A stretch of 64,000 nt of DNA from JALOAT01 sp041685115 (GTDB lineage: Bacteria > Pseudomonadota > Gammaproteobacteria > Thiohalomonadales > Thiohalomonadaceae), in the NCBI GenBank assembly GCA_041685115.1, contig JAWLGK010000018.1:12128-76127 (forward strand). Direction: 5' to 3'. Each line of letters starts with the position of its first letter. Position 1 is the first letter of the stretch. The notes under the pieces are model-generated. The model searched no databases, was not told the DNA's origin, and was given only the letters and a program-made list of their open reading frames with translations. The translations under genes were made by a program, and so were the position numbers. Positions 22,301 to 31,533 of this stretch are shown here, piece after piece.

Positions 22301-22675
22301 CGACAGCGCCTTGCGCATCCCAATATCACGGCCCACTGCGATGAACGATTGGTCGTCCAGGGCTGCGGTGTTCCATTCACACCAGTGCACGGCACCATGG
22401 GTATCGATGAAGCGCAATTCCAACGGCAGCCCGGACGCGCCCTGCACGGTGATCCGTGCCACGGCCTCGCTCAGAGCCGTGTCTTCGGGATGGAAGAAGC
22501 TATGAAAGGGGCGGCCGATCAGCCGCCCACACTCCAGGCCGGAGAGCGCTTCCATGGCGGCATTCACCCGGCGCACCCGGCCGTCGAAACCCACCACGGC
22601 CATGGGATCGGGGACGCACTCGAACCACGCCGTGCTTGCCGCGTCTGGCGACGTGTACGCGCTTGCGGAATCCAT
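19340..22675 (-). CDS. Multi-PAS sensor histidine kinase
   Basis: About 1110 aa with no membrane segment: roughly seven tandem PAS/PAC units (about residues 15-870), then a HisKA domain with the phospho-His in SVSHDLRAPLRAIHG, and a HATPase domain with HNLLGNAWKYTGK (N box), RDNGVGFD and GTGIGLATVHRIV. The HisKA type resembles the Cph1/bacteriophytochrome group. PAC tails such as LLGYIGTVTDIT and LLGFIGSLTDIT repeat closely, showing internal duplication. The start is uncertain: the ATG at 22675 has GGAGG 11 nt upstream, while an ATG at 22684 abuts it. With the REC-PAS-PAS protein downstream it would form a cytosolic two-component pair. The signal is unknown. Confidence 0.92.
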   Translation of the reverse strand: MDSASAYTSPDAASTAWFECVPDPMAVVGFDGRVRRVNAAMEALSGLECGRLIGRPFHSFFHPEDTALSEAVARITVQGASGLPLELRFIDTHGAVHWCEWNTAALDDQSFIAVGRDIGMRKALSHTLEDAGAAMAGFSQGYWVRDIPSGTVYWSRELRDVFQLGDGLPPCALEEPCELIHPDDRERVREETDAALATHDCRQFATEYRLLTQTGTRVLRVSVRIARDAAGNAVQTVGTAQDVTEQRRTEQQLAREERLNRAIFESNGALITVLDRQGGVVRFNRAAEELSGLCREEVEGEPFWNRIPESARDDALALFDAIVRGEGPKTSRSFCFLRDGRYAPVSCSYTTIRDDAGQVEYVIATGVDTSGLTETRKQLAAAREDYRRLIELVFEMVLVYSEEGTILDINHAGARMLGADEPQQIIGRHLGEFTSPADLGDHPAVPVEIKLTTLDGRTLDGEVGAAIFIDWNGTQAVQAVIRDITERRLAQTAARAREHYFETLANLVNVGLFQTDATGAVVYANRHAIELIGSDEVYGEDWQRFVHPQDLWRVRTQIAGAIRSGRPVAIEWRFVRPDGSEFWVLNQSVAQRGEDDRLLGYIGTVTDITPFKVLTAQLREAEERARRVVAMSFDLILIVRSDLTIAEINGRGARVLGGPPREFVDQPFLKFVLPRQRGAETARVRRALESGQPGSVTERKVMKHDGTWLDMEGTVIPVSYDGEPAVYVVYRDIAERKAAERALRQREHYFQTLAKAAPVGIFQTDAQRLCVYVNERYLEITGYDREESLGQGWWEHVVDEDCAEFVAAWQALVDDDVPFRCEYRLRRKDGQVIWVLGQAVSERDKDGRLLGFIGSLTDITRSKLNEIELRNYREHLEDMVRERTLELEVLNRELESFSYSVSHDLRAPLRAIHGFVSTLADEYAHKLDDDARFFLERVQANSRQMSDLIEDLLELSKVSQMSLKREWVDLSSVAAGVLDELRLTAPGRVVDTEVAADLRAFGDPKLLRCLLHNLLGNAWKYTGKNAAARIEFGALDTGGTRTFYVRDNGVGFDMGAVDELFRAFHRLHHPSEFEGTGIGLATVHRIVMRHGGKVWAEAIEGEGATFFFTLH

Positions 22676-22848
22676 GCAATTCATCCCCCTCCATTCCAAC
22701 CCTAGTTTTTTTTATGGTTGCGCCACGCTTCGCCTCTCTGCGAACCGTTCTTCTTGCTAGCGCGCTCCCATCGGGAATTGCGTGGCCGCTTCCGCGGCCC
22801 GTCAGATGTTAGAATATTTCCACCTTTCCTGTCGCAGCAAAAAGGGCT

Positions 22849-24516
<1,668 letters not shown>

Positions 24517-24531
24517 GGAATGACGTGGAGG

Positions 24532-24613
24532 GCGCGGAGACGCAGAGAACGCGGAGGAAGAAAAAATACTCTTAGAGGCGATTCTCTCCGCGCCTCCGCG
24601 TCCTCTGCGTTTT
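24532..24613. repeat. Inverted CGGAG-type intergenic repeat
   Basis: The left arm (about 24532-24557) is GCGCGGAGACGCAGAGAACG and more, followed by GGAAGAAAAAA. The right arm (about 24583-24613) is the near-complement TCTCCGCGCCTCCGCGTCCTC and more. The arms are imperfect and about 25 nt apart. It belongs to the window-wide family of CCACGGAG/CGCGGAGG repeats and lies between ettA and the DUF815 gene, where it could also end transcription. Confidence 0.55.
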
Positions 24614-24626
24614 GAGCACCTGATAG

Positions 24627-25502
24627 ATGACTGAACTATCAAATTTCTTATCCCGGGCCAGCGTATTGCTCGATCGGCTGGAGGCGTTGCTGCCAACCGC
24701 GCAGGCGGGTGAACCGGACTGGAGCGCGCCGGCGTTTCGCTGGCGGCGCGAGGGCGGGCGCGGGTGGTTGCAGGCGGTGCCGAGGCCGCACGGGATCCGG
24801 CTGGCCGATCTGCAGGGCATCGATCGGCAGAAGGCGATCCTGACGCAGAACACGCGCCAGTTCGTGCGCGGACTGCCCGCCAACAATGTGCTGCTCACCG
24901 GTGCGCGCGGCACCGGCAAATCCTCGCTCATCAAGGCCCTGCTCACCGAGTTCCGCGATGAGGGCCTGCGGGTCATCGAGGTGGAAAGACACCATCTCGC
25001 CGATCTCCCGGACATCGTACCCTTGCTCGAAACCCGTCCTGAGCGTTTCCTGATCTTCTGCGACGATCTCTCCTTCGAGGCCGACGACGCTGCTTACAAG
25101 GCGCTCAAGGTGGTGCTGGACGGCTCGGTGACCGCGCCGCCGGAGAACGTGCTCATCTACGCCACCTCCAACCGCCGCCACCTGATGCCCGAATACATGG
25201 AGGAAAACCGTCAGGCGCGCGTGGTCGAAGGCGAACTGCACCCGGGCGAGGCCATTGAGGAAAAGGTGTCGCTGTCCGACCGCTTCGGCCTGTGGCTCTC
25301 CTTTCACCCCTTCGACCAGGAGGCCTACCTCACCATCGTGCGCCACTGGCTCGCCCACTTCGGCGTCCAGGAGCCCCTTGACGAAGACCTGCGCCTGGAA
25401 GCCCTGCGCTGGGCCCAGACCCGCGGCACCCGCAGCGGCCGCACCGCCTGGCAGTTCGCGCGTGACTTTGCGGGGAGGAAAGACGACGAAGAAAAAGCTT
25501 GA
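24627..25502 (+). CDS. DUF815-family AAA+ ATPase
   Basis: A 291-aa predicted cytosolic ATPase. It has an N-terminal helical region, Walker A LLTGARGTGKSSLIKAL (Lys near residue 97), Walker B RFLIFCDDLSFE, a sensor-1 segment LIYATSNRRHLMPEYM, and an AAA lid. The GARGTGKSS and IYATSNRRHL blocks are the hallmark of the DUF815 family, whose biological role is unsettled. It lies between two inverted intergenic repeats and is probably transcribed on its own. Confidence 0.9.
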   Translation: MTELSNFLSRASVLLDRLEALLPTAQAGEPDWSAPAFRWRREGGRGWLQAVPRPHGIRLADLQGIDRQKAILTQNTRQFVRGLPANNVLLTGARGTGKSSLIKALLTEFRDEGLRVIEVERHHLADLPDIVPLLETRPERFLIFCDDLSFEADDAAYKALKVVLDGSVTAPPENVLIYATSNRRHLMPEYMEENRQARVVEGELHPGEAIEEKVSLSDRFGLWLSFHPFDQEAYLTIVRHWLAHFGVQEPLDEDLRLEALRWAQTRGTRSGRTAWQFARDFAGRKDDEEKA

Positions 25503-25680
25503 ACCACGGGGAACACGGGGAACACGGGGCGGGAGAAGATGATCAGGCGGATAACAGCAATACATACACTGAGGTGCGGTTGTGCATTCAAGTCGCTATC
25601 CACAAGCGCCGCTTTGCTCCGTGGCCTCCGTTTTGGTTCCAGCTTTTTCTTCCCCCGTGTCCCCCGTGTCCCCCGTGGTT
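25502..25680. repeat. Long inverted repeat of ACACGGGG units
   Basis: The left arm (25502-25529) is AACCACGGGG followed by two GAACACGGGG-like units. The right arm (25652-25680) is its complement with about two mismatches, ending CCCCGTGGTT. The arms are about 120 nt apart. The spacer contains a partial second copy, CTCCGTGGCCTCCG. The arms are direct repeats internally and inverted relative to each other, as in the window's other copies. Confidence 0.65.
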
Positions 25681-25768
25681 AATGCTTTTGGCCTTTTGTC
25701 CTCCCGATTGACCACCACAGGACAAAAGGGCTAAAACGGAACGCTCAATTAATCCTATGAGGTGCGCT

Positions 25769-27121
25769 GTGGCTGACACCAAGATCCTGCTGGATGAATC
25801 CGAGATCCCGACCCATTGGTACAACGTGGTCGCGGACATGCCCAACAAGCCCGAACCGGTGCTTGGCCCGGATGGCAAACCCATCGGCCCGGATGCGCTG
25901 GCGGCGATCTTTCCCATGGCGCTCATCGAGCAGGAGGTCAGCGCGGAGCGGTGGATTCCCATCCCGGAGCCGGTGCGCGAGATCTATCGCCTGTGGCGCC
26001 CCGCCCCGCTGTACCGCGCCCGCCGCCTTGAGCAGGCGCTCGGCACGCCGGCGCGCATTTATTACAAGTACGAGGGCGTCTCCCCCGCCGGTTCGCACAA
26101 GGTCAACACCTCGGTACCGCAGGCCTGGTACAACCAGCAGGCGGGCATCAAGCGGCTCACCACGGAAACCGGCGCGGGCCAGTGGGGTTCGTCCATTGCC
26201 TTCGCGGGGCAGATGTTCGGGCTCGAAGTGCGTGTCTACATGGTCAAGGTCAGCTACGACCAGAAGCCGTTCCGCCGCTCCATGATCCAGACCTGGGGCG
26301 CCGAGGTTTTCGCCAGCCCCACGGACATGACTGAATCAGGCCGCAAGATCCTCGCCCAGGACCCCAATTCCCCAGGCTCCCTGGGCATCGCCATTTCGGA
26401 GGCTGTGGAAGAGGCCGCTTCGCGCACGGACACCAACTACACGCTGGGTTCAGTGCTCAACCACGTGCTGTTGCACCAGACCATCATCGGCCAGGAAGCC
26501 AAGAAGCAGTTCGAGAAAGTCGGCGATTACCCGGACATGATCTTCGCCCCGTGTGGCGGCGGCTCGAATTTCGGCGGTGTGGCGTTCCCATTCCTCGCCG
26601 ACAAGGCGGCCGGCAAGGAGGTGCGTCTGGTCGGTGTCGAACCCACCTCCTGTCCCACCCTCACCCGCGGCCACTACGCCTACGATTTCGGTGACAGTTC
26701 AGGCTTCACGCCGTTGATGAAGATGTACACCCTGGGCCACGACTTCGTCCCGCCCGGCATTCACGCGGGCGGCCTGCGCTATCACGGCGAATCGCCGCTG
26801 GTATCGCAGCTGTATCACGAAAAACTCATCGAGGCCGTGGCCGTTCCACAGTTAGCGACCTTCGAGGCGGGCGTGACCTTCGCGCGTGCCGAGGGCATCA
26901 TCCCGGCGCCCGAATCCAACCATGCCATCGCCGCCTGCGTGGCCGAGGCACGGCGCTGCAAGGAGACCGGCGAGGCCAAGACGCTGTTCTTCAACCTCTC
27001 GGGGCACGGCCATTTCGATATGGCCGCCTACGACCGTTATTTCGCGGGCGATCTCACCGATTACGCGTACCCGGCGGAGGCCATCGAAGCCGCGCTGCAC
27101 CACTTGCCCAAGGTCGGCTGA
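25769..27121 (+). CDS. TrpB2-type tryptophan synthase beta-like PLP enzyme
   Basis: A PLP-dependent enzyme of the TrpB2 subfamily, which makes tryptophan from indole and serine in vitro. The PLP Lys is in SPAGSHKVNTSVPQ, the phosphate-binding loop is APCGGGSNFGG, and the catalytic region ETGAGQWGSS is intact. Length is about 450 aa, longer than TrpB1, as expected. The GTG at 25769 is preceded by GAGG at 6 nt; an in-frame ATG at 25757 overlaps that site and is less likely. No trpA or other trp gene is adjacent, so it is an orphan TrpB2, probably salvaging indole or acting on a related substrate. A GC hairpin follows. Confidence 0.93.
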   Translation: MADTKILLDESEIPTHWYNVVADMPNKPEPVLGPDGKPIGPDALAAIFPMALIEQEVSAERWIPIPEPVREIYRLWRPAPLYRARRLEQALGTPARIYYKYEGVSPAGSHKVNTSVPQAWYNQQAGIKRLTTETGAGQWGSSIAFAGQMFGLEVRVYMVKVSYDQKPFRRSMIQTWGAEVFASPTDMTESGRKILAQDPNSPGSLGIAISEAVEEAASRTDTNYTLGSVLNHVLLHQTIIGQEAKKQFEKVGDYPDMIFAPCGGGSNFGGVAFPFLADKAAGKEVRLVGVEPTSCPTLTRGHYAYDFGDSSGFTPLMKMYTLGHDFVPPGIHAGGLRYHGESPLVSQLYHEKLIEAVAVPQLATFEAGVTFARAEGIIPAPESNHAIAACVAEARRCKETGEAKTLFFNLSGHGHFDMAAYDRYFAGDLTDYAYPAEAIEAALHHLPKVG

Positions 27122-27133
27122 CGACCCGGGCCC

Positions 27134-27167
27134 GGCCGGGGGCGCGCTTTACGCCGCGCCCCCGGCC
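27134..27167 (+). terminator. Strong GC hairpin after trpB2
   Basis: A perfect 13-bp stem (27134-27146 with 27155-27167, GGCCGGGGGCGCG and its complement) has an 8-nt loop, 12 nt past the stop. It lacks a proper T-run, so it may be a non-canonical or rho-assisted terminator. It lies 42 nt before the Lon-like protease start codon. Confidence 0.55.
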
Positions 27168-27209
27168 ACTACGCTTTCATTGAAACAACACCAAACAACA
27201 GGGACACTC

Positions 27210-29645
27210 ATGGCCCGCGAAGCCCTCCCGGCGCAGGCGCTCTATACCCCTTGCGATCCCCGGCAGTTCAGTTTCGAAACCACCGCCGAGTTGGAAGAAC
27301 TCAGCCAGATCATCGGCCAGGCCCGCGCTCAGCAGGCGGTGGATTTCGGCGTGAGCATCCAGCGCGATGGCTACAACCTGTATGCCATGGGACCTTCGGG
27401 CATGGGCAAGCACGCCATGGTGCGCGGCGTGTTGGAGGAGCGTTCCGCGACCCGGCCGACACCGCCCGACTGGGTCTACGTGAACAACTTCGAACAGAAC
27501 CATCGTCCCCTGGCCCTGCGGCTGCCGCCCGGCCAGGGCAACGTGCTCGCGCGCGACATGGCGCATCTCATGGAAGACCTGTCCACGGCCATCCCCTCGG
27601 CGTTCGAGAGCGACGAATACCGCGCCAGTGCACACGCCATCGACGAAGAATTCCGTGAGCGTCAGACCCACGCCTTCGACGAACTCGCGACGCAGGCGGC
27701 CACTCGCAACGTGAAACTGTTCCGGACGCCATCAGGGTTCGCCTTCGCGCCCATGCAGGAAGGCAAGGTGCTCGGGCCGGAAGAATTCGAACACCTGGAC
27801 AAGCCCGAGCAGGAGCGCATCGAGAAAATCGTTGCCGAGCTCCAGGCACAACTGCAGGTGGTCATTCAACAAATCCCGCAGTGGCGCAAGGACAGCCGTG
27901 AGAAACTCAAGAAGCTGAACAACGACGTCACCCTGGCTGCGGTCGGCCATTTCATCGACGATCTGAAGGTCAAGTACCAGGAATTGCCGGAGGTTCTCAA
28001 ATACCTGGATGACGTCTCCAAGGACGTGGTCGAAAAGGTGGACGACTTCCGCAAGGAAGACGGCGCCGAAAACCCCATGGGCGGACCGGCACCCAAACCC
28101 ACGGAGCTCCATCGTTACAAGGTCAACGTGCTGGTGGACAACGGCGCGACCCAGGGTGCGCCGGTTATCTACCTGGATCATCCCACCTATCAGGATCTGG
28201 TCGGGCGTGCGGAACACCTAGCGCAGTTCGGCACCCTCGTTACCGATTTCACACTGCTCAAACCCGGCGCCCTGCATCGTGCCAACGGCGGCTATCTGAT
28301 GCTCGATGCGCACAAGCTGCTCTCGCATCCATTCGCTTGGGAGGGGCTCAAACGCGCGCTCTACGCCAACAGGATCAACATTGAATCTCTGGAGAAGATG
28401 CTCTCGCTAGTCACCTCGGTGTCACTGGAGCCGACCCCTATTCCGCTCGACATCAAGGTGGTGCTGCTCGGCGATCGCCTCCTGTATTACCTGCTCTACC
28501 AATACGACCCCGATTTCGGCGAACTCTTCAAAGTGCAGGCCGACTTCGAGGAACGCATCGCCCGTAACAGCGACAACGATCAGACCTATGCGCGACTGAT
28601 CGCCACGCTGGCGAAGAAGGACAAGCTGCGACCCTTCGATCGTTATGCGGTGGCGCGCGTCATCGAATATGGTGCACGCATGATCGAGGATGCCCAAAAG
28701 GTATCCACACACATGCGCTCCATCGCCGATCTGCTGTGCGAAGCGGATTACTGGGCGTGCGCACGCCAGTCATCGGTGATCACGGTAGATGACGTGCAAC
28801 ATGCCATCGACCAGCAGATCTACCGTGCCTCGCGGGTGCGCGAGCAACTGCAGGAAGAGGTGCAGCGCGGTACGCTGCTCATTGACACGACCCGCTCGGT
28901 CGTTGGACAGGTCAACGGCCTGTCCGTGCTCAGCATGGGCAATTTCAGCTTCGGCGAGCCGGCGCGCATCACCGCGACAGTACACCTGGGCGAGGGCAAC
29001 GTGGTCGATATCGAGCGCGAAGTGGAATTGGGCGGGGCGGTCCACAGCAAGGGAGTGATGATCCTCGGCTCTTTCCTCGCCGCCCGATACGCTCAGGATC
29101 ACCCACTGTCGCTCACCGCCAGCCTGGTGTTCGAGCAATCCTACGGCCATGTGGACGGCGATTCCGCTTCCATGGCGGAGCTGTGCGCGCTCATGTCGGC
29201 GCTCTCGGACATCCCCATCCGGCAGTCGTTCGCCATTACGGGTTCGGTCAACCAAAACGGCGAATCGCAGCCCATCGGGGGCGTGAACGAAAAGATTGAA
29301 GGATTTTTCGACGTGTGCCGCGCGCGCGGGCTCGACGGTAGTCATGGCGCGCTCATCCCGGTGTCCAATGTAAAGCACCTGATGCTGCGCCGCGACGTGG
29401 TGGAGGCCGCAGAGAAGGGCCTGTTCCACGTCTATGCCTACGAAAACGTCGACCAGGCCTTCGAACTGCTCACCGGCGTGAGCGCGGGCGAGCCGGACAG
29501 CGAGGGCAACTTCCCGCCCGACAGCGCCAACGGCCGCGTGCAGGCGCGCCTGATGAAAATGGCGGAGATCCGCGCGAGCTTTGGCGATCGCCACAAGCAC
29601 GGTGACGGCAGCGACGATGAGCATAGCGGGCACGGGGACACCTGA
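27210..29645 (+). CDS. Lon-like ATP-dependent protease (LonB/YcbZ-type)
   Basis: An 811-aa ATPase-protease of the COG1067 group related to E. coli YcbZ. The AAA region has a Walker A variant GPSGMGKHAMV (His replaces the usual Ser/Thr), a long helical insertion (about 130-280), and Walker B near YLMLDAHKLL. The C-terminal protease domain carries the Ser-Lys dyad in DGDSASMAEL and VNEKIEGFFD. The acidic C-terminal tail is rich in Asp, His and Gly. The ATG at 27210 has a weak GGGA upstream. It probably degrades or unfolds cytosolic proteins; YcbZ has been linked to ribosome assembly. Stand-alone gene. Confidence 0.92.
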   Translation: MAREALPAQALYTPCDPRQFSFETTAELEELSQIIGQARAQQAVDFGVSIQRDGYNLYAMGPSGMGKHAMVRGVLEERSATRPTPPDWVYVNNFEQNHRPLALRLPPGQGNVLARDMAHLMEDLSTAIPSAFESDEYRASAHAIDEEFRERQTHAFDELATQAATRNVKLFRTPSGFAFAPMQEGKVLGPEEFEHLDKPEQERIEKIVAELQAQLQVVIQQIPQWRKDSREKLKKLNNDVTLAAVGHFIDDLKVKYQELPEVLKYLDDVSKDVVEKVDDFRKEDGAENPMGGPAPKPTELHRYKVNVLVDNGATQGAPVIYLDHPTYQDLVGRAEHLAQFGTLVTDFTLLKPGALHRANGGYLMLDAHKLLSHPFAWEGLKRALYANRINIESLEKMLSLVTSVSLEPTPIPLDIKVVLLGDRLLYYLLYQYDPDFGELFKVQADFEERIARNSDNDQTYARLIATLAKKDKLRPFDRYAVARVIEYGARMIEDAQKVSTHMRSIADLLCEADYWACARQSSVITVDDVQHAIDQQIYRASRVREQLQEEVQRGTLLIDTTRSVVGQVNGLSVLSMGNFSFGEPARITATVHLGEGNVVDIEREVELGGAVHSKGVMILGSFLAARYAQDHPLSLTASLVFEQSYGHVDGDSASMAELCALMSALSDIPIRQSFAITGSVNQNGESQPIGGVNEKIEGFFDVCRARGLDGSHGALIPVSNVKHLMLRRDVVEAAEKGLFHVYAYENVDQAFELLTGVSAGEPDSEGNFPPDSANGRVQARLMKMAEIRASFGDRHKHGDGSDDEHSGHGDT

Positions 29646-29654
29646 ATACCACCG

Positions 29655-29877
29655 GTAGAAGCCCACACACCGTGGGCGAAAGAAATTCAACGCAGAGCCA
29701 CAGAGAGCACAGATAAAGATAACCGCGGGGGAAGGAATGCCTGCGCCGCCGAAACGGCGCCGTGGGCGACCGCGGCCCGCCTTCGCACCTGAATACCACC
29801 CGTAGGAGCCCACACCGTGGGCGAATGCCTTTCCAGCCGTCATCGAAGCCGCATTCGCCGACGGTGTCGGCTCCTAC
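29655..29877. repeat. REP-like GTAGGAGCC repeats, two direct and one inverted
   Basis: Copy 1 is at 29655-29680 (GTAGAAGCCCACACACCGTG and on), copy 2 at 29812-29827 (GTAGGAGCCCACACCGTGGG, extending to GCGAATG), and copy 3 is inverted at 29852-29877 (CATTCGCCGACGGTGTCGGC then TCCTAC). Each has a GTAG head and a short imperfect palindrome (CCCACACCGTGGG). Copies 1 and 2 share the 5' flank CTGAATACCACC. Copies 2 and 3 form a tail-to-tail pair like a BIME. The region also holds purine-rich CGCAGAGCCACAGAGAG debris and no gene. Confidence 0.65.
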
Positions 29878-29944
29878 AACGCGTTCACCAAGTCAGATCC
29901 TTTTGCGTGGCCATCCGTGGCATCCCTGGTCGCTCTTTCTTCTT

Positions 29945-30589
29945 CTAACCCTCGTGCACCAGCGGTACGAAGGCGACCGGGAGCACGTGACGGGTGCTGA
30001 CCTCCCCTGCCTCGCCCTTGGTGAGCACGCATAATTCCTGGCCGAAGAAGGGCTCGCCCAGCGGGATGACCAACCGGCCACCCGGCTTCAGCTGTTCCAC
30101 CAGCGGCGGCGGCACATGCGGTGCGGCGGCGGTGACAATGACACCGTCATAGGGTGCGTGCTCCGGCCAGCCTGGGTAGCCGTCACCATGGCGGACCTCC
30201 ACGTTGTGGTAGCCGAGCGCGGCCAATCGCGTGGCGGCGTCCGCCGCCAGCGCGGGCACGCGCTCGATGCTGTAGACCTGGCGCACGAGGCAGGAAAGAA
30301 CCGCGGCCTGATAGCCGGAACCCGTGCCGATCTCCAGCACCACCGCATCCGGCGCCAGGTCCAGCAGATCGGTCATGAGGGCAACCATGAACGGTTGCGA
30401 GATGGTCTGGCCTTCACCGATAGGCAAGGGCGCGTTGTCGAAGGCGGCGTGGCGCAGGCGCGCCGGCACGAAGCGCTCGCGCGGCACCTCGACGATGGCC
30501 GCAAGCACGCGCGGGTTGAGGGTTTCGCGGCCGGTGTAGCCGGCCGCGAGCCGGGTTTCTTCCTCGATGTCGCGCAACAGCCCCTTCAC
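29945..30589 (-). CDS. pcm: Protein-L-isoaspartate O-methyltransferase
   Basis: Uses S-adenosylmethionine to repair isoaspartyl residues in damaged proteins. Motifs: PIGEGQTISQPFMVALMTDL (substrate side), VLEIGTGSGYQAAVLS (motif I), and DGVIVTAAAPHVPPPLVEQL with the family's post-motif. Length 214 aa is normal. The start is not certain: the GTG at 30589 has no strong ribosome binding site and no in-frame ATG is visible nearby. It is 29 nt downstream of the small acidic-protein gene on the same strand and may be cotranscribed with it. The downstream side is repeat-rich. Confidence 0.93.
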   Translation of the reverse strand: MKGLLRDIEEETRLAAGYTGRETLNPRVLAAIVEVPRERFVPARLRHAAFDNAPLPIGEGQTISQPFMVALMTDLLDLAPDAVVLEIGTGSGYQAAVLSCLVRQVYSIERVPALAADAATRLAALGYHNVEVRHGDGYPGWPEHAPYDGVIVTAAAPHVPPPLVEQLKPGGRLVIPLGEPFFGQELCVLTKGEAGEVSTRHVLPVAFVPLVHEG

Positions 30590-30618
30590 CAGGGACTCAT
30601 CGCGCGGTGAACGTTCGC

Positions 30619-30915
30619 TCAGTCCTCGAACTCCATATCGAGGGGATCGGACCAGTCCCTCGCACGGGCCGCGGAATCCGCCGTATCCAGGTCATCCGCG
30701 TCCAGGTCGTCGAAGGGACCACTCCAGTCCTCGGGCGGTGCACGACGCGTGAGCTCCATCTCCTCCCAGGTCTCCATGTCGAAGGATTCCACGCTACCGT
30801 CGAAGTACTGGACATCGACGGTAGCATCACCTTCGTCCACGAGGATCACCTCGAAGGATGCGCCGGTTTCGTCCTTGTACCAGTTGCCCATCTCGGGCGC
30901 ATAACGATTGGCCAT
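30619..30915 (-). CDS. Small acidic conserved-type protein
   Basis: 98 aa starting MANRYAPEMGNWYKDETG, with AGGGGG about 8 nt upstream of the ATG at 30915. A beta-rich N-terminal part (FEVILVDEGDATVDVQYFDG) is followed by a strongly acidic tail (FDDLDADDLDTADS, then DWSDPLDMEFED). There is no signal peptide, membrane helix or Cys. It resembles a short uncharacterised gammaproteobacterial family (possibly DUF6763, from memory). The beta-strand pattern suggests a small barrel or Tudor-like fold, but that is inference. It sits between pcm and a DUF2914 gene on the same strand. Confidence 0.75.
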   Translation of the reverse strand: MANRYAPEMGNWYKDETGASFEVILVDEGDATVDVQYFDGSVESFDMETWEEMELTRRAPPEDWSGPFDDLDADDLDTADSAARARDWSDPLDMEFED

Positions 30916-31005
30916 GTGACTACCCCCTTCCTGCCTCCCTCCCACGAATGGGAGTCCCTGTCGAAACATAGCAAGCAGGCGTCGTTTGTCACCGCGCAGC
31001 CGGCG

Positions 31006-31440
31006 TCACTGCACAGCCGGCGCGATGCGCTCGCGCGCGAGCTCGTTGCCCGCGCCATCCACCACGGAAACGGTCCATTCACCCGTGGCCCCCGAATCCA
31101 GATTCTTGCTCGACCACACACGCCAGCGGGAACCGCCGACGTTGAAAGGGATTTCTGCAACCACTTGGTCGCCCTGGGTCCAGCGATGGGTCACGGTCTG
31201 GCCTTCCAGGTTGCGCAGTTCGGTGAAGAAATACACACGGGGCGTACCGGGTTGCAGGGCCGTGAGCGTGTCCACGGGCTCGCGCTCACTGATGTCACTG
31301 GTGAAAACGGCGCGGGCGACCTCCCCTGTCTGCGCCTGCGATTCGGGCTGCGCCGGTTGCGGTGCCTGCGCCTGGGCAAGAGCCTGTCCCATGGTCAGTG
31401 CTGCGCACACAGCCATCACACCGATGATGCCTTTTTTCAT
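31006..31440 (-). CDS. Secreted DUF2914-domain protein
   Basis: 144 aa with a clear signal peptide (about residues 1-23, MKKGIIGVMAVCAALTMGQA, cleaved after ALA). A Gln/Pro/Ala-rich linker follows, then a DUF2914-type beta domain with VYFFTELRNLEGQTVTHRW and WRVWSSKNLD, ending with VVDGAGNELARE. The conserved W and the FTEL-N-xG pattern are the basis for the family call. It would be periplasmic. Function is unknown; such domains are found alone or fused to other periplasmic modules. It is in line with pcm and the small acidic gene but separated by 90 nt. Confidence 0.85.
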   Translation of the reverse strand: MKKGIIGVMAVCAALTMGQALAQAQAPQPAQPESQAQTGEVARAVFTSDISEREPVDTLTALQPGTPRVYFFTELRNLEGQTVTHRWTQGDQVVAEIPFNVGGSRWRVWSSKNLDSGATGEWTVSVVDGAGNELARERIAPAVQ

Positions 31441-31533
31441 CTTCTTTCTCCTTGTGTGCGGCCCCGACCTGGGGCCGGTAATCCATCGTATACCGCGTCC
31501 GGCGTGCCCGGCGCGTGAATCACTTCACATCCG

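Noticed and set aside
25502..25680. CRISPR-like reading of the tandem ACACGGGG units.
   Set aside because: Units are contiguous 10-mers without unique spacers and are paired with an inverted arm.
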